From Promerops cafer (Eukaryota; Chordata; Aves; Passeriformes; Nectariniidae): 64,000 bases of DNA. Location of the stretch: the NCBI GenBank assembly GCA_013398275.1, contig VZSE01004870.1:124001-188000 (forward strand). Reading direction: 5' to 3'. The first letter of the stretch is position 1. Every line of letters begins with the position of its first letter. The notes beneath the pieces were generated by a model. That model worked only from the letters and a program-made list of their open reading frames with translations. It searched no databases and had not been told where the DNA came from. The position numbers and the translations under genes are program-made. This document shows, in pieces, positions 52,862 to 62,416 of the stretch.

Positions 52862-54892
52862 AGCCTGTTTTTTCACTACCCTGGCGCTGGGGCTCTTCTC
52901 CTTCGTGGCAGCTGCTGCTGACCTGGCGGGAGGAGGAGGAATACAGAAATGTGCACACCCTGAGCCCCTGTGCTCCTGCAGGCCCCTCGCTGCCCCCCTG
53001 CCCTGCCTGGAGCTCGTCCCCTGCTGCTTGGTCTGCCCTGGGACACACACAAAGCAGGCTGTGGAGAGAGGGGAGAGTCATTTCTGCAGCCGTGCCAGAG
53101 CATGGCTGCACATTGCAGGTCCTGTGTTGCCCAGTGTAGCAGCTGCAGCTCTGGGAGGAGCAGCTGTCAGCCCAGAGGGCTGGGGAAAAGTCCTTGTCTC
53201 AAAGGCTTGGTAGCTGGCTGCAGAGGCTCCTCATTGGAGTGTACCCACACAGCAAGTGCTTCCTGGTTCTGCTGCGTTGCTCCCTGCTTACTCATGCTGG
53301 ATGGGGACTGTCTGATAGCCTGTGGCATCCTGGTAAGGATGCTGCTCCCCACTTGGGGCTTGGAGACACAGGTGGTCCTTGCTGCCTGTGCGCCCTTTGA
53401 ACAGCTTTCGTGTTCTCTGGTGCATGTACTGTGTGGGGTGAGGGCAAACACACCCTCCTGCCCTGTCCTTTGCACCCTCCTCTCCCCTCCTGCCTTGTCT
53501 CGACCTCACAGGCCTATGTTGGCAGGGGCTTACAATGCAGGGCTGCACCCTTTGGCTCCGGCATGGCACGTGGAGCCCCACCCGTCCTCTGCTGGCAGAG
53601 CAAAGGGCTTTATGCTCCCTTCCCTGGCCTGAGTGGGGGCAGCTGTGTGAAGGAAGGGGCCAAGGGGAGCTGAGCTTTGTGGAGTTCCAGCTTCTGGCTT
53701 GCCATGGACTTGAAGTGCTCACCCTGTGCTCCTTGTCCTCCCCGAGGGAGTGATGCTTTGGATCAGAGGGCACTTCCAGCAGAGCTCCAGTGGCACTTGG
53801 TATTTGTCATGCTGGTGTCCTGAAAGTGAAAGCGGGGGAGGGGGGGTCTTGAGCTGTTCCCAAACTGGTTCCAAGCACAAGGTTTTACTTCCTTGGCTGT
53901 GCCTGGTGAGTAACCTGCCTCCAGTAAAAGGCAAAGCCTAGGAGGGACCCGTTCCCAGCCATAAGGATCTGGGGGCTTGTGGGGAGCTGGCTGAGCCCCC
54001 AGCTCCCCTTCACTGGGACAAGGAAGGTTTCTCTCAGTGAGGGCCCCCCTGCAGCTGCAGGGGACTGGGGTCGTGCTGCTGTGTGGGAGCAGAGCTGCCG
54101 GGGCTGTGCATGGACGGGAAGCTGTTTGCCCTGGGCTCATCCCAGCACTGATTTCCAGCCTGGAGCAGCCAGGGAGAGCAAACCGCCCCCAGCACAGTGC
54201 TGCGCAGTTCCTCACTTTCTCTTCCCTTCCTCGCTCCATCCCGGCTGCGAGGCTGATGAGTACGTGGGCAGGGAATGCTATTAAATGGCTTCCTCCAGCG
54301 GCTGCAGCAGCTGCGGGCAAAATCCCTGCGGACACCTGAGTGAGGAGCTGGAGCAGCGCCTTCCCTGCTTAGAGATGAGCATCTTGCCCCCTGACGCGTG
54401 CTGGGAGGGAGGTAAGGGCCGTGCCGAAGACTGGCCAGGAGCAGGGGAAGCTTGGCAGGAGTGCAGCAGTGGCCCTGACTACATGCCAGGGGAATCCCAG
54501 TGCGCTCTCACAGGCAGAAGTGCATTCCTTCCCACGCGTTTCCCTGGGAGCACTGACCCACTCTTTGGTAGCCGATGTTTCTTGCTGACCCTTTGGATGC
54601 TCAGCAGCCCTGAGCACAGACACAGTGGCTCTTCAGGATCATGGGGGAGAGGACAATGTCCTATGTCCCGTGTCCCCTGCTCCTGGCAGGAGCTCAGCCC
54701 TGAAGCATCCTGAGAGGATGACGTGGACTTGGGCCAGAGGGAGCAGAGTCCTGCTGGCCTGGAGCCAGCCAAGAATACCTCAGCCCCTCTGAGATTAGTG
54801 CTGCAGTGCAGCCCTTCCCCAGGCGCATGCTGGGAAGGCACGGGGCTGACTCCCACTTCGATTGCCCCAAAACGTGCCCATGGGGGCTCAGC
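52862..54892. other. Intergenic region between SF3B3 and the IL34 upstream repeats
   Basis: Moderately GC-rich, no gene recognised on either strand. The open frames are short, overlap on both strands and look like no known family. A segment around 54190-54411 ends in a good donor (GGGAGGGAG followed by GTAAGG) and could be a non-coding first exon for IL34; this is inference only. Confidence 0.5.
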
Positions 54893-55460
54893 CCAGTAAG
54901 TGCCCTGGGACACCTGGCAAGGAAAGCCAAGCACCCTGGGGGCACCAGTGCTGCACCCAGGGCAGAGCAGAGCACCCCGGGAACCCTAGGGCTGTGCAGA
55001 GTGGTCAGCTGGGCACCCCAGGGGCCATGTAGGCACCTGACTGGGTTGGGCAGGCACCCTGCAGCGATGGCTCAGCACCCTGAGGAGTGTAGGAGGCATG
55101 CACCATAGTTAGACCAGCACCCAGGGGCTGGGGCAGCCAAGCACCCTGAGGAGCAGGGAGGGACCCAACAGGATGAGCCAAGCACCCTAGGGACACTCAG
55201 TTGAATGAGCTGAGCACAGGGCGGGTACCTGGCTAGGTGAACTGAGCATCCCGGGACCCCCAGATTGGGCTCGCTGAGCACCCCCGGGGACACCTGCCTG
55301 GAACAGGGAGATGGTCGCGAGGGTTAGCCAAGCACCGTGGGGACACCCCAGCTTGGGCTACCTGCGTACCCTGGGGCCACCTCCCGCTCTCGCTCCCCAC
55401 CCTGGGGGACACCACCCGGCTGGGGTATCCGAGCACCCGCGGTGGGGCAGGGCCGGACTC
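54893..55460. repeat. Degenerate minisatellite upstream of IL34 (GCACCCTGGGG units)
   Basis: About 14 imperfect units, each centred on GCACCCTGGGG or a variant, spaced 22-66 bp apart (average near 38 bp). Units are well diverged, so the array is old or unstable in length. It grades into a CpG-rich core. Confidence 0.65.
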
Positions 55461-55620
55461 TCCCCGGGCCGTGTAGGGCGGTCGCTCGGTCCCCTCTCCC
55501 CGCCCGGCCCCCGGCCGCCGCCCNGTGGGTCCGCGGAGCCTCGCACGGGGGGCGCGGGGGGCGGCCGGGGACCCACGGCCCCGCTTGGGGACACGGCACG
55601 AGACATACACACCCCGCGAC
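55420..55620. other. CpG-rich core within repeats upstream of IL34
   Basis: Very GC-rich stretch with many CpG and runs of G/C, including the ambiguous base at 55524. It could be a CpG-island promoter (IL34 begins about 1.1 kb downstream) or merely the GC-richest part of the minisatellite. No transcription start or clear factor site can be assigned. Confidence 0.45.
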
Positions 55621-56045
55621 CCGGCCGTGTTTGCCTGGGGACATATTGCGGGGACATGGCACAGAGGTCCCTTCACTGGGGATTGTGGGTGGCACCCCTT
55701 GGCGCTGGGACACTGCACGGCGCCTTTGCGTGGGGGCACGGCACGGTACACGGCACGGCTGCTTTCCCTTGGGACATGGCATCGTGTGGGGACACAGCCC
55801 CACTGGCTGTGGCCCCCCGTGGCCACCCTGGCACCGGGACATGGTGTGGGGACGCAGATGGGGCCCCTTCTCTGCTGGGGTATGGCATGGACACAAGACA
55901 CCCTCCTTCACAAGGGGACACGCTGTGGAAGACGTGACACAAGGAAATGATATGGTCCCCTTCCACAGCGTGGGGGCATGGCAGAGCCCCCTTCGCAGGG
56001 GTGTAGGGACAGGACACCTCTGTGTGGGGACCCAGCATGCGGTGG
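55570..56045. repeat. Degenerate minisatellite upstream of IL34 (GGGGACATGGCAC units)
   Basis: Roughly ten imperfect units beginning GGGGACAYGGCAC or a close variant (for example near 55650, 55737, 55777, 55837, 55914, 55971, 56026), separated by 25-65 bp. Its unit differs from that of the array to the left. Confidence 0.6.
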
Positions 56046-56684
56046 TTTGGCCATTTCACCAGCTCCGTCCCCCAGCCTTCCTCGGCTGAGGCCGGACTAA
56101 CTCACCGCTGGGATAACGGGGCTGGGCTGATCCCCCTCCTTCCCTGGAAATCCCCTGAGGGTGTCATCAGGGAGGCCCTGGTAGCCCTGCCCCAAGCGGT
56201 ACACAGGCATACACGGCTCTACGGCCACCCAGAGTCTTTTGGCCACCCGAGGCTCACGCGGGACTGTCCCTTCCCCGCGGCCCCCGGGGCTCGGAGTGGG
56301 TGTCCTGCCTGGGGCTGCAGCCTGGGCGCCTGCCTGCCCTGGGGCTGCAGCCGGGGCTCTCTTCCCCCAGATTCCCTCTTGCAGTCCGGGGGTCCTCCTG
56401 CACCCCTGCAAACGCATCCCTGCCAACGCCCTGTGACGGCCCCGGGACCTGCTGCCTCCCTACCACCAGCTGGAGAGGAGAAGCCAGCGGGGACTGCCGG
56501 GAAGGGGGACTAACCCCTCATCCATGGCAGGAAACAACTGCCCGGGGCTACCGGAGAGCAGCCAGTGCCCGGAGCCTACACCTGTCCCTTGTCCCCACAC
56601 CATCCACGCCACTGCCCTGGAGGCTCCCGGTGAGCCCCAGCCATGTAGGCACAGCCTGGGGCTCCACTGACGGCCACCATCAAC

Positions 56685-59600
56685 ATGCAGCAGGGCTACG
56701 CTGCCGTCCTATGTGAGTACAGCTGGGGGACAGGGGGGGTGGCCTCAGGAGTCACCTCAGTGAGTGTCCCTGAGGGGGCTGATGCCGCTGGCTTTGGCTT
56801 CCCAGGTGTCCTGGCTGTGCTGGGGCTGGAGGCTGCGGCGCCGGGCGAATGCGAGCTCACCCGCCTGCTCCAAGACAAGTTGCAGTATGAGATGCGCCTG
56901 CAGTACATGGTAACCCCAGCTTTGGGAGGTGGGGGGGACATGTGGCATTGCAGGGCCCCAATTTGCTCCAGGGGGGACATGGGTGGAGGACAGCACCCAC
57001 CACTCTATAGTGGCTGGGTGCTGGGCCCTGTGTTTTTTACCAGGGACAGTTTGTGCCAAATTGTGCCCAGAGCTACTTCTGCTGAGGGCTGACCACATCA
57101 AAGGGCTTTTGCACCGGCTCCCCAGTGTCATGCTGAGGCTGGCAAGGATGTGCCCATTACTTTTCCCCTTGCCAGCCCCTATCCTCTTCCTTGCCTTTCC
57201 AGAAACACTACTTTCCTATCGATTACACAGTCCAGGTGCAGTACGAAGAGGTGCTGAGGCCGTCCAACATCACCCGCCTGGTAAGACGGTGGCAGGGGAG
57301 AGTCCCGTGATGGGAGCACTCCAGGGACCCACGGGGGCTGCATGGCTCTCACCCTCTTGCCCTTTAGCGCAACGGGACAGTGTCGGAGGCAGCACTGCGG
57401 TACCTCTGGTTCCATGTCAGCTCCCAGGCAGTGCTGCGGATCCGTGAGGTGCTGCCAGAGAAGCACCCATCCTGGAAGTACACCCAGGAACTCTGCCAGC
57501 TCTTTGATGCCCTGGGCGAGGAGTACAGCAAGTACCGGCAGGTGAGGATCCCCCCTGGCACCCCAGCCCAGCCGCACGTCACACACTTGTGTGCTGGGAG
57601 GACACGCACTGAGCCACGGGGAGGGGACAACACGGACACGGACATTTTCCCTGCGTGTGGGTTCTGTGGAAGGACTGACAGGAACAAGGTGCAAGGACAG
57701 AGGTTGGGAGCGGGGTGCAGGGGTGTGTGGCAGTACCTGAGCATCTCTGCACATCTGGCATTGGTGGTTCAGTGGTAGAATTCTCGCCTGCCACGCGGGA
57801 GGCCCGGGTTCGATTCCCGGCCAATGCATCTTTTTTTCTTGCCTGCAACCCGTTCCCTTTGGGGGATCGGCTGACCTGGGGAGGGGAGAACGGGACTGTC
57901 ACACAAACCGACCTCCGTCACAGAGTGGCACTACCACTGCCGGCGGTTGCGGGGGATCACGCAGAAGATGCCCATGTATTCATTCTTGTTTTCCCGGTGA
58001 CGGTCTTGCCTCTCTGCCAAAGCCTCTGCTGCCTCGATGGAGCTGCTGAACCCTGAGGCAGTTGCATTTGCGTGCTGCGTGTAGGTGGCCTGTCACAGCT
58101 GGGTCACCAATGTGAACCCAAAGTGTGGCTGGGTTGTCCTGTGCCACGGGACAGGTTCTGCAGCCCCTCCGTGGAGAGAGTGAGCTTTGCTGGGTTGTCT
58201 CATCGGAGGGTTAACTCTGAAGGCTGCTGACAACCCCTCCTTGCTGTAGGTGGTGTGAGGCAGCGGGAAGAGGTGTTCCCATGGGCTGGAGCCGCGGTAT
58301 CAGAGCTGTGTTGGGGTGCTTTGTGAGGGTGTTCAGAGCTGACAGGGCCTGTCCCTGCTGCTCTTACTCTGCTGGGTTTGGGAGTGTGGGGGAGGGCTGG
58401 GATGCTCTGCACATCTGGCATTGGTGGTTCAGTGGTAGAATTCTCGCCTGCCACGCGGGAGGCCCGGGTTCGATTCCCGGCCAATGCAGCAACTGTATCC
58501 TTTTTGCACCCTGCTGTCCTTTGGCGGCTGCCAGGGTGCCCATGGAGTAGCGCAGAGGTGCTCCCCTGCGGTGCTCCCGTGGGTGCTCCCTTGGGCATCT
58601 CTGTAGAGCTCTCCCCTCAGGGCCGACTCTGTAGCTTGTGTGGGTGCTCAGGCCCCGAGGGTGGCAGCAGCACCTCTGCTTGCAGTGAGTATCCTCGGCT
58701 TGGTGGCACTGGCAAGCAGTAAGAGGAGATGGTTTGGTGAATGACCAGCTCGGCTGGGTGGCAGGGACGGACACTGGCTCAGTGACACCAAGGGGTGCTC
58801 TGTCGGTGGCAGTGAAGGTCCCTGGCTTAGGAGCAGTGGGAGGTGCTGGTTCTTGTCAAGGGTGCCCAGGCCCTGGAGGCAGATGGCAGCTGTGGGCAGT
58901 TCACATCTGGCATAAGTGGTTCAGTGGGACAATTACTGTACTCTCAAAAGCCAGGGTTTGGTTCCTCATCAGTGCAGCCCAGTGTCCTGCCTTTCAACTC
59001 TGCAGCCCCCAGCCCCTCCACCTGACTTGGGCTCCATGCAGCCATGGGTTGCTTGTGGCTGGGAGGTGCTGCTGCACCCCAAGGCAGAGGTGTTCGGGTG
59101 CTGGATGTGGGTGGCCTGTCACAACTGGGTCACCAATGTGAACCCGAAGTGTGGCTGGGTTGTCCAGTGCCACGGCGCAGGTTCTGCAGCCCCTCTGAGG
59201 AGAAAGGGAGCTTTGCTGGGTTGTTATCAGAGGGTTAACTCTGAAGGCTGCTGACAACCCCTCCTTATTGGTGCGGCAGCAGAAGAGGCACTTCCATGGG
59301 CTGGAGCTGTGGTGTCAGAGCTGTGTGTTGGGGTCCCCTCTGTGTGTCTGTGTGTGCGCACATCTGTGTCTCTGTCTGTGTGTTTGGTGTGTTCACAGCC
59401 AGCAGTGCTGCCCGCGTTGCACTCTGCTGGATTTGGGACGGTGGGGCCGTGTGGGGAGAGCTGGGATGCTCTGCACATCTGGCATTGGTGGTTCAGTGGT
59501 AGAATTCTCGCCTGCCACGCGGGAGGCCCGGGTTCGATTCCCGGCCAATGCAACGACTACATTTTTTTTGGCACCCAGCGTCTCTGGCGATTCCATGGGG

Positions 59601-60634
59601 ATTCCCTGGGTGCCTGGAGGGATTACACACCTCTCTGGCACATCTCTCTCTCTGTGTGGATGTGAGGAGTGTCACTGTCGGTGGAACAAAGCCAGGGCAC
59701 CTTGGTGACCCCCGGGGGACTTGGTGGCAGAGAGGGACACTGCCTTATGGGCAGTGACTGTCCATGGCTCACTGACAGTGAGGGTTTCTGGTTTGGTGGC
59801 ACTGACAAGGGTCTTTGGCTCAGTGGCAGTGAGGCCCAAGGCAATCGGGCCTGCATGGGTCTGGGGGGTGCTGCCACATCCAAGAGGTGGCTGTGTTTGG
59901 GCACTGCATGTGGGTGGCCTGTCACAGCTGGGTCACCAATGTGAACCCAAAGTGTGGCTGGGTTGTCCTGTGCCACAGGACAGGTTCTGCAGCCCCTCCG
60001 TGGAGAGAGTGAGCTTTGCTGGGTTGTCTCATCGGAGGGTTAACTCTGAAGGCTGCTGACAACCCCTCCTTGCTGTAGGTGGTGTGAGGCAGCGGGAAGA
60101 GGTGTTCCCATGGGCTGGAGCCGCGGTATCAGAGCTGTGTTGGGGTGCTCTGTGAGGGTGTTCAGAGCTGACAGGGCCTGTCCCTGCTGCTCTTACTCTG
60201 CTGGGTTTGGGAGTGTGGGGGAGGGCTGGGATGTTCTGCACATCTGGCATTGGTGGTTCAGTGGTAGAATTCTCGCCTGCCACGCGGGAGGCCCGGGTTC
60301 GATTCCCGGCCAATGCAGCAACTGTATCCTTTTTGCACCCTGCTGTCCCTTGGTGACATCCTGGTGATCTGTCACTGCAGACAGATGTGGAAACAGTGGT
60401 GGCCGATCTGGTGAAGCTGATCCACAGCGCGGGTGCTGAGAGCCGGAGCAAGGCTGTGCGCCCCAAGGCACTGCTGGACAACTGCCTCAAGGTCATGAGG
60501 ATGCTCTACGGGGTGCCCTGTGAGTTGGGGATCAGGGTGGGGGGCCCGAGCTTGGGGAATGCAGGTGCCACACAGGCCCTGTCCCATGCCATGGTACCTG
60601 TTCCCTCTGTTCAGGTCGGTGGGAGTCCACCTAA
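56685..60634 (+). CDS. IL34: Interleukin-34
   Basis: Secreted cytokine that binds CSF1R and supports macrophage/microglia-lineage cells. Coding exons: 56685-56712, 56806-56909, 57203-57280, 57368-57541, 60381-60519, 60615-60634, summing to 543 nt, 180 aa. Residues 1 to about 20 form a hydrophobic signal peptide (AAVLCVLAVLGL). The mature part begins near ECELTRLLQDKLQYEMRLQY, matching mammalian DKLQYRSRLQYM. Other family hallmarks are KHYFPIDY, NITRL, ALRYLW, HPSWKY and VRPKALLDNC. N-glycosylation sites: N66-I-T and N72-G-T. The last exon adds only a few codons (CRWEST), so the long proline-rich tail of mammalian IL34 is absent. The start lies at the head of the signal peptide in context CAACATGC; any upstream non-coding exon is unproven. 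Intron 4 (2.8 kb) is enlarged by a tRNA-Gly array. Confidence 0.93.
57758..57828 (+). tRNA. tRNA-Gly(GCC), copy 1
   Basis: 71-nt tRNA with full cloverleaf: acceptor GCATTGG pairs with CCAATGC, A box TGGTTCAGTGG, anticodon loop CTGCCAC (anticodon GCC), B box GGTTCGATTCC. An uninterrupted T run right after the 3' end is a strong Pol III terminator. No intron. It sits in IL34 intron 4, sense to the host. Its flanks differ from the other copies except for the CTCTGCACATCTG leader. Confidence 0.97.
58085..58524 (+). repeat. tRNA-bearing duplicated unit A
   Basis: About 440-bp segment (leader starting GGTGGCCTGTCACAGCTGGG, then tRNA copy 2 and its tail) that recurs at 59912-60350 with about three substitutions in the 400 bp before the tRNA, and at 59108-59560 with more changes. 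Confidence 0.9.
58418..58488 (+). tRNA. tRNA-Gly(GCC), copy 2
   Basis: Identical to copy 1 over all 71 nt: same acceptor stem, anticodon GCC, A and B boxes. The T run for termination lies about 12 nt downstream (TATCCTTTTT). Part of duplicated unit A. Confidence 0.97.
58910..58976 (+). pseudogene. Decayed tRNA-Gly copy
   Basis: Preserves the shared leader CACATCTG, the start GGCATAAGTGGTTCAGTGGG (A box recognisable) and a degraded B box GGTTTGGTTCC. The anticodon arm has lost its stem and the GCC anticodon, and the 3' acceptor no longer pairs (CAGTGCA). About 67 nt long. A fifth member of the array, no longer able to fold. Confidence 0.85.
59108..59560 (+). repeat. tRNA-bearing duplicated unit B
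   Basis: Diverged version of the unit at 58085: same leader (CTGTCACAACTGGGTCACCA), same TTAACTCTGAAGGCTGCTGA block, then tRNA copy 3. It carries an inserted TG/CTG-rich tract at about 59335-59400 (TGTGTGTCTGTGTGTGCGCA) missing from the other units. Confidence 0.85.
59482..59552 (+). tRNA. tRNA-Gly(GCC), copy 3
   Basis: Same 71-nt sequence as copies 1, 2 and 4, although the flanking unit is more diverged. Followed by a long T run about 10 nt downstream. Confidence 0.97.
59912..60350 (+). repeat. tRNA-bearing duplicated unit C
   Basis: Near-identical to unit A (58085-58524). Differences seen include CCACGGGAC/CCACAGGAC, GCTTTGTG/GCTCTGTG and GATGCTCTG/GATGTTCTG. Identity ends about 30 bp before the IL34 exon at 60381. 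Confidence 0.9.
60247..60317 (+). tRNA. tRNA-Gly(GCC), copy 4
   Basis: Fourth identical 71-nt tRNA-Gly(GCC), ending only 63 bp upstream of the IL34 exon at 60381. Terminator TATCCTTTTT as in copy 2. It lies inside the region where the branch point and polypyrimidine tract of that exon must be. Confidence 0.97.
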
Positions 60635-60964
60635 CACTGTGGAAGACCCCTCACTCAACACCTCATTTCCCTGGAGCCTTGGATGCTGCCTCTGCTCTGC
60701 TCCTCCCAGAGCCCCATGGGGAAGGTGCAAAGGTGGGACAAACGCCACTCCTACCAGGACCAAACACAACCCCTTACAGAACTGTGGAACTGTTTATGTG
60801 GGATCTTGTCCATCCAAAACATCTGGCACCCTTTGCATGGGTGTTGGGTCAGACACAGCCCCCCGTGGCAGGCAGCTGTTGGGAGGACACACAGCCCTCC
60901 CTTCCCACGGGCAGGTGAGGGCATCACCCTGTTTCTCTTGATTTGTATTTTTTCCTCCGCTTTC

Positions 60965-60970
60965 ATTAAA
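60965..60970 (+). terminator. IL34: IL34 polyadenylation signal (candidate)
   Basis: ATTAAA about 330 bp beyond the IL34 stop codon. A canonical AATAAA follows at 61040-61045. Either could be used. Confidence 0.55.
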
Positions 60971-61045
60971 CACCAGTTAATTCTCTAGCATTGCAGATCA
61001 GCTTCTGACTGGGACCCAGGAGCCTCCAGCCTTACCCAAAATAAA

Positions 61046-62377
61046 GGACCAGCAAAGAGAACCCCACTGCCTCCACTGCCTCCTTTTTTGGGGTGTCAGC
61101 CACCTCCCTCACCGCTGTGGGACCCCTGCCAAGCTGCCTCCGTCAGGTCCGGCTGCTTCCCCAGCAAGGAAACATCTGGATTTGTTTGTTGTGCTTGGCA
61201 GCATGGTACAGGCAGCACACTGGAGGGACTGGGGCTGCCTGGCTGCCTCCCCCCTTTACAGTTCAGTTAATTACCTTCATCAGCTATTAGCAACCTTAAT
61301 TGGTGTATTCGTGGCTTAGGCTCATGAGTCCATGGGCACTGCAGCATGAGTGGAGGAATGTCTTCTTCCTCCTCCTCCTCCTCTTTCTCATCCCTTCATG
61401 CCAGTGATGATTCCTGTTTTTATAAAGCCCATGCAGAGCTCATATAAAACCCACCAGTGATGATCCACTGCTTGATAAGAGCTTTAACTAGAGGGACCCT
61501 CTTTCCCAACCCTGCTGGCTTTAACAGAGTCCCTGTGAGGTCTAGGGACCCACCTGGGGCTGCCTCAGCCCTTGGGGCTGAGCCCCAACCTCCCACTCCC
61601 TTGTGTCAAGCATGGGAATGATCCTTCATCCTCCTCCACTGTGGGAAAACTGAAGCTGTCCTTGCAAAATGACTCCTGCCAAACTTCCCAGAGCATCCCC
61701 ACAGCAATAGGCTGTGTGTCCAGCCCACTTGGGATATTGTGCATTTTCTTCTGATCTCTTTTTTGAGAGATGGCCTCAAAAATGTCAGCTGAGAGCCTCT
61801 ACAGGAAAGCACTCACAGGATTGAGGCTGGGGGCCTGTTTACAATATCTTCTGGTGTACCATGAGGGATGGATTCAGGGAGGGTCAGCCCAGGGAGCCCT
61901 GCCCAGGTCTCAAAAGACATCTTTAGGCATGTGCTGAGACTTGGGACATCTCCTGCTGTGAAACCCCACAGCTGCTGGAACAGGAAGAACATTTGCTGGC
62001 CTTGAATCAGCAAGAAAAATGCCTGGCAGCATCCTCGGGGTGGGCATGGAAAGGCCAGCTGGTTTTGGGGTGGGCAGGCTGAGCAGGACAAGGGCTGAGT
62101 TTGGGGGCTGTCTGGGATGTCTCCATAAGCAGTATGGCTTATGGCCCTAGAGTGAGGATACCCAGGGGATTCTTCTGGCCCCAGGGGATGCCTTGCATTC
62201 AGGACAATACTTGGAGCATCCTTCTTTATGCTGCCCTGGCCCAAATCAGCATCCCAGGCCAGGGGGGCAGCAAATCCAGCTCTCATCCCCCAACCTGCGC
62301 ATCCCTGTTCCTATTCCCCTGCCCATCCCACCCCCCTCCCAGAATCAGAGTGAGCCTGGAAATGTCAATTAATTCAC
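61046..62377. other. Intergenic region between IL34 and the SDR gene
   Basis: No gene or RNA recognised. Contains a CTC-rich microsatellite-like tract at about 61361-61389. The open frames are short and overlap without family resemblance. Confidence 0.55.
61361..61389. repeat. (CCT)n microsatellite tract
   Basis: Imperfect TCTTCTTCC followed by repeated CCT triplets; simple-sequence slippage. Confidence 0.8.
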
Positions 62378-62383
62378 TTTAAT
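62378..62383 (-). terminator. SDR gene polyadenylation signal (candidate)
   Basis: TTTAAT on the plus strand reads ATTAAA on the minus strand, 34 bp beyond the stop codon of the SDR gene. That would give an unusually short 3' UTR, so a more distal site is possible. Confidence 0.4.
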
Positions 62384-62416
62384 TAATCATTTAAGCACAG
62401 TGGGCAGATGCTGCTC

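Noticed and set aside
52862..54892. A further protein gene between SF3B3 and IL34
   Set aside because: No run of conserved-looking exons with consistent splice phases could be assembled on either strand.
55233..56089. Overlapping long open frames on both strands upstream of IL34
   Set aside because: They arise from GC-rich minisatellite sequence lacking stop codons, run through the ambiguous base, and show only repetitive composition.
57758..60367. Recurring minus-strand open frames containing IEPGPPAWQARILPLNHQCQ in four places
   Set aside because: They are antisense translations of the four tRNA-Gly(GCC) genes; their repetition reflects the tRNA array, not a protein family.
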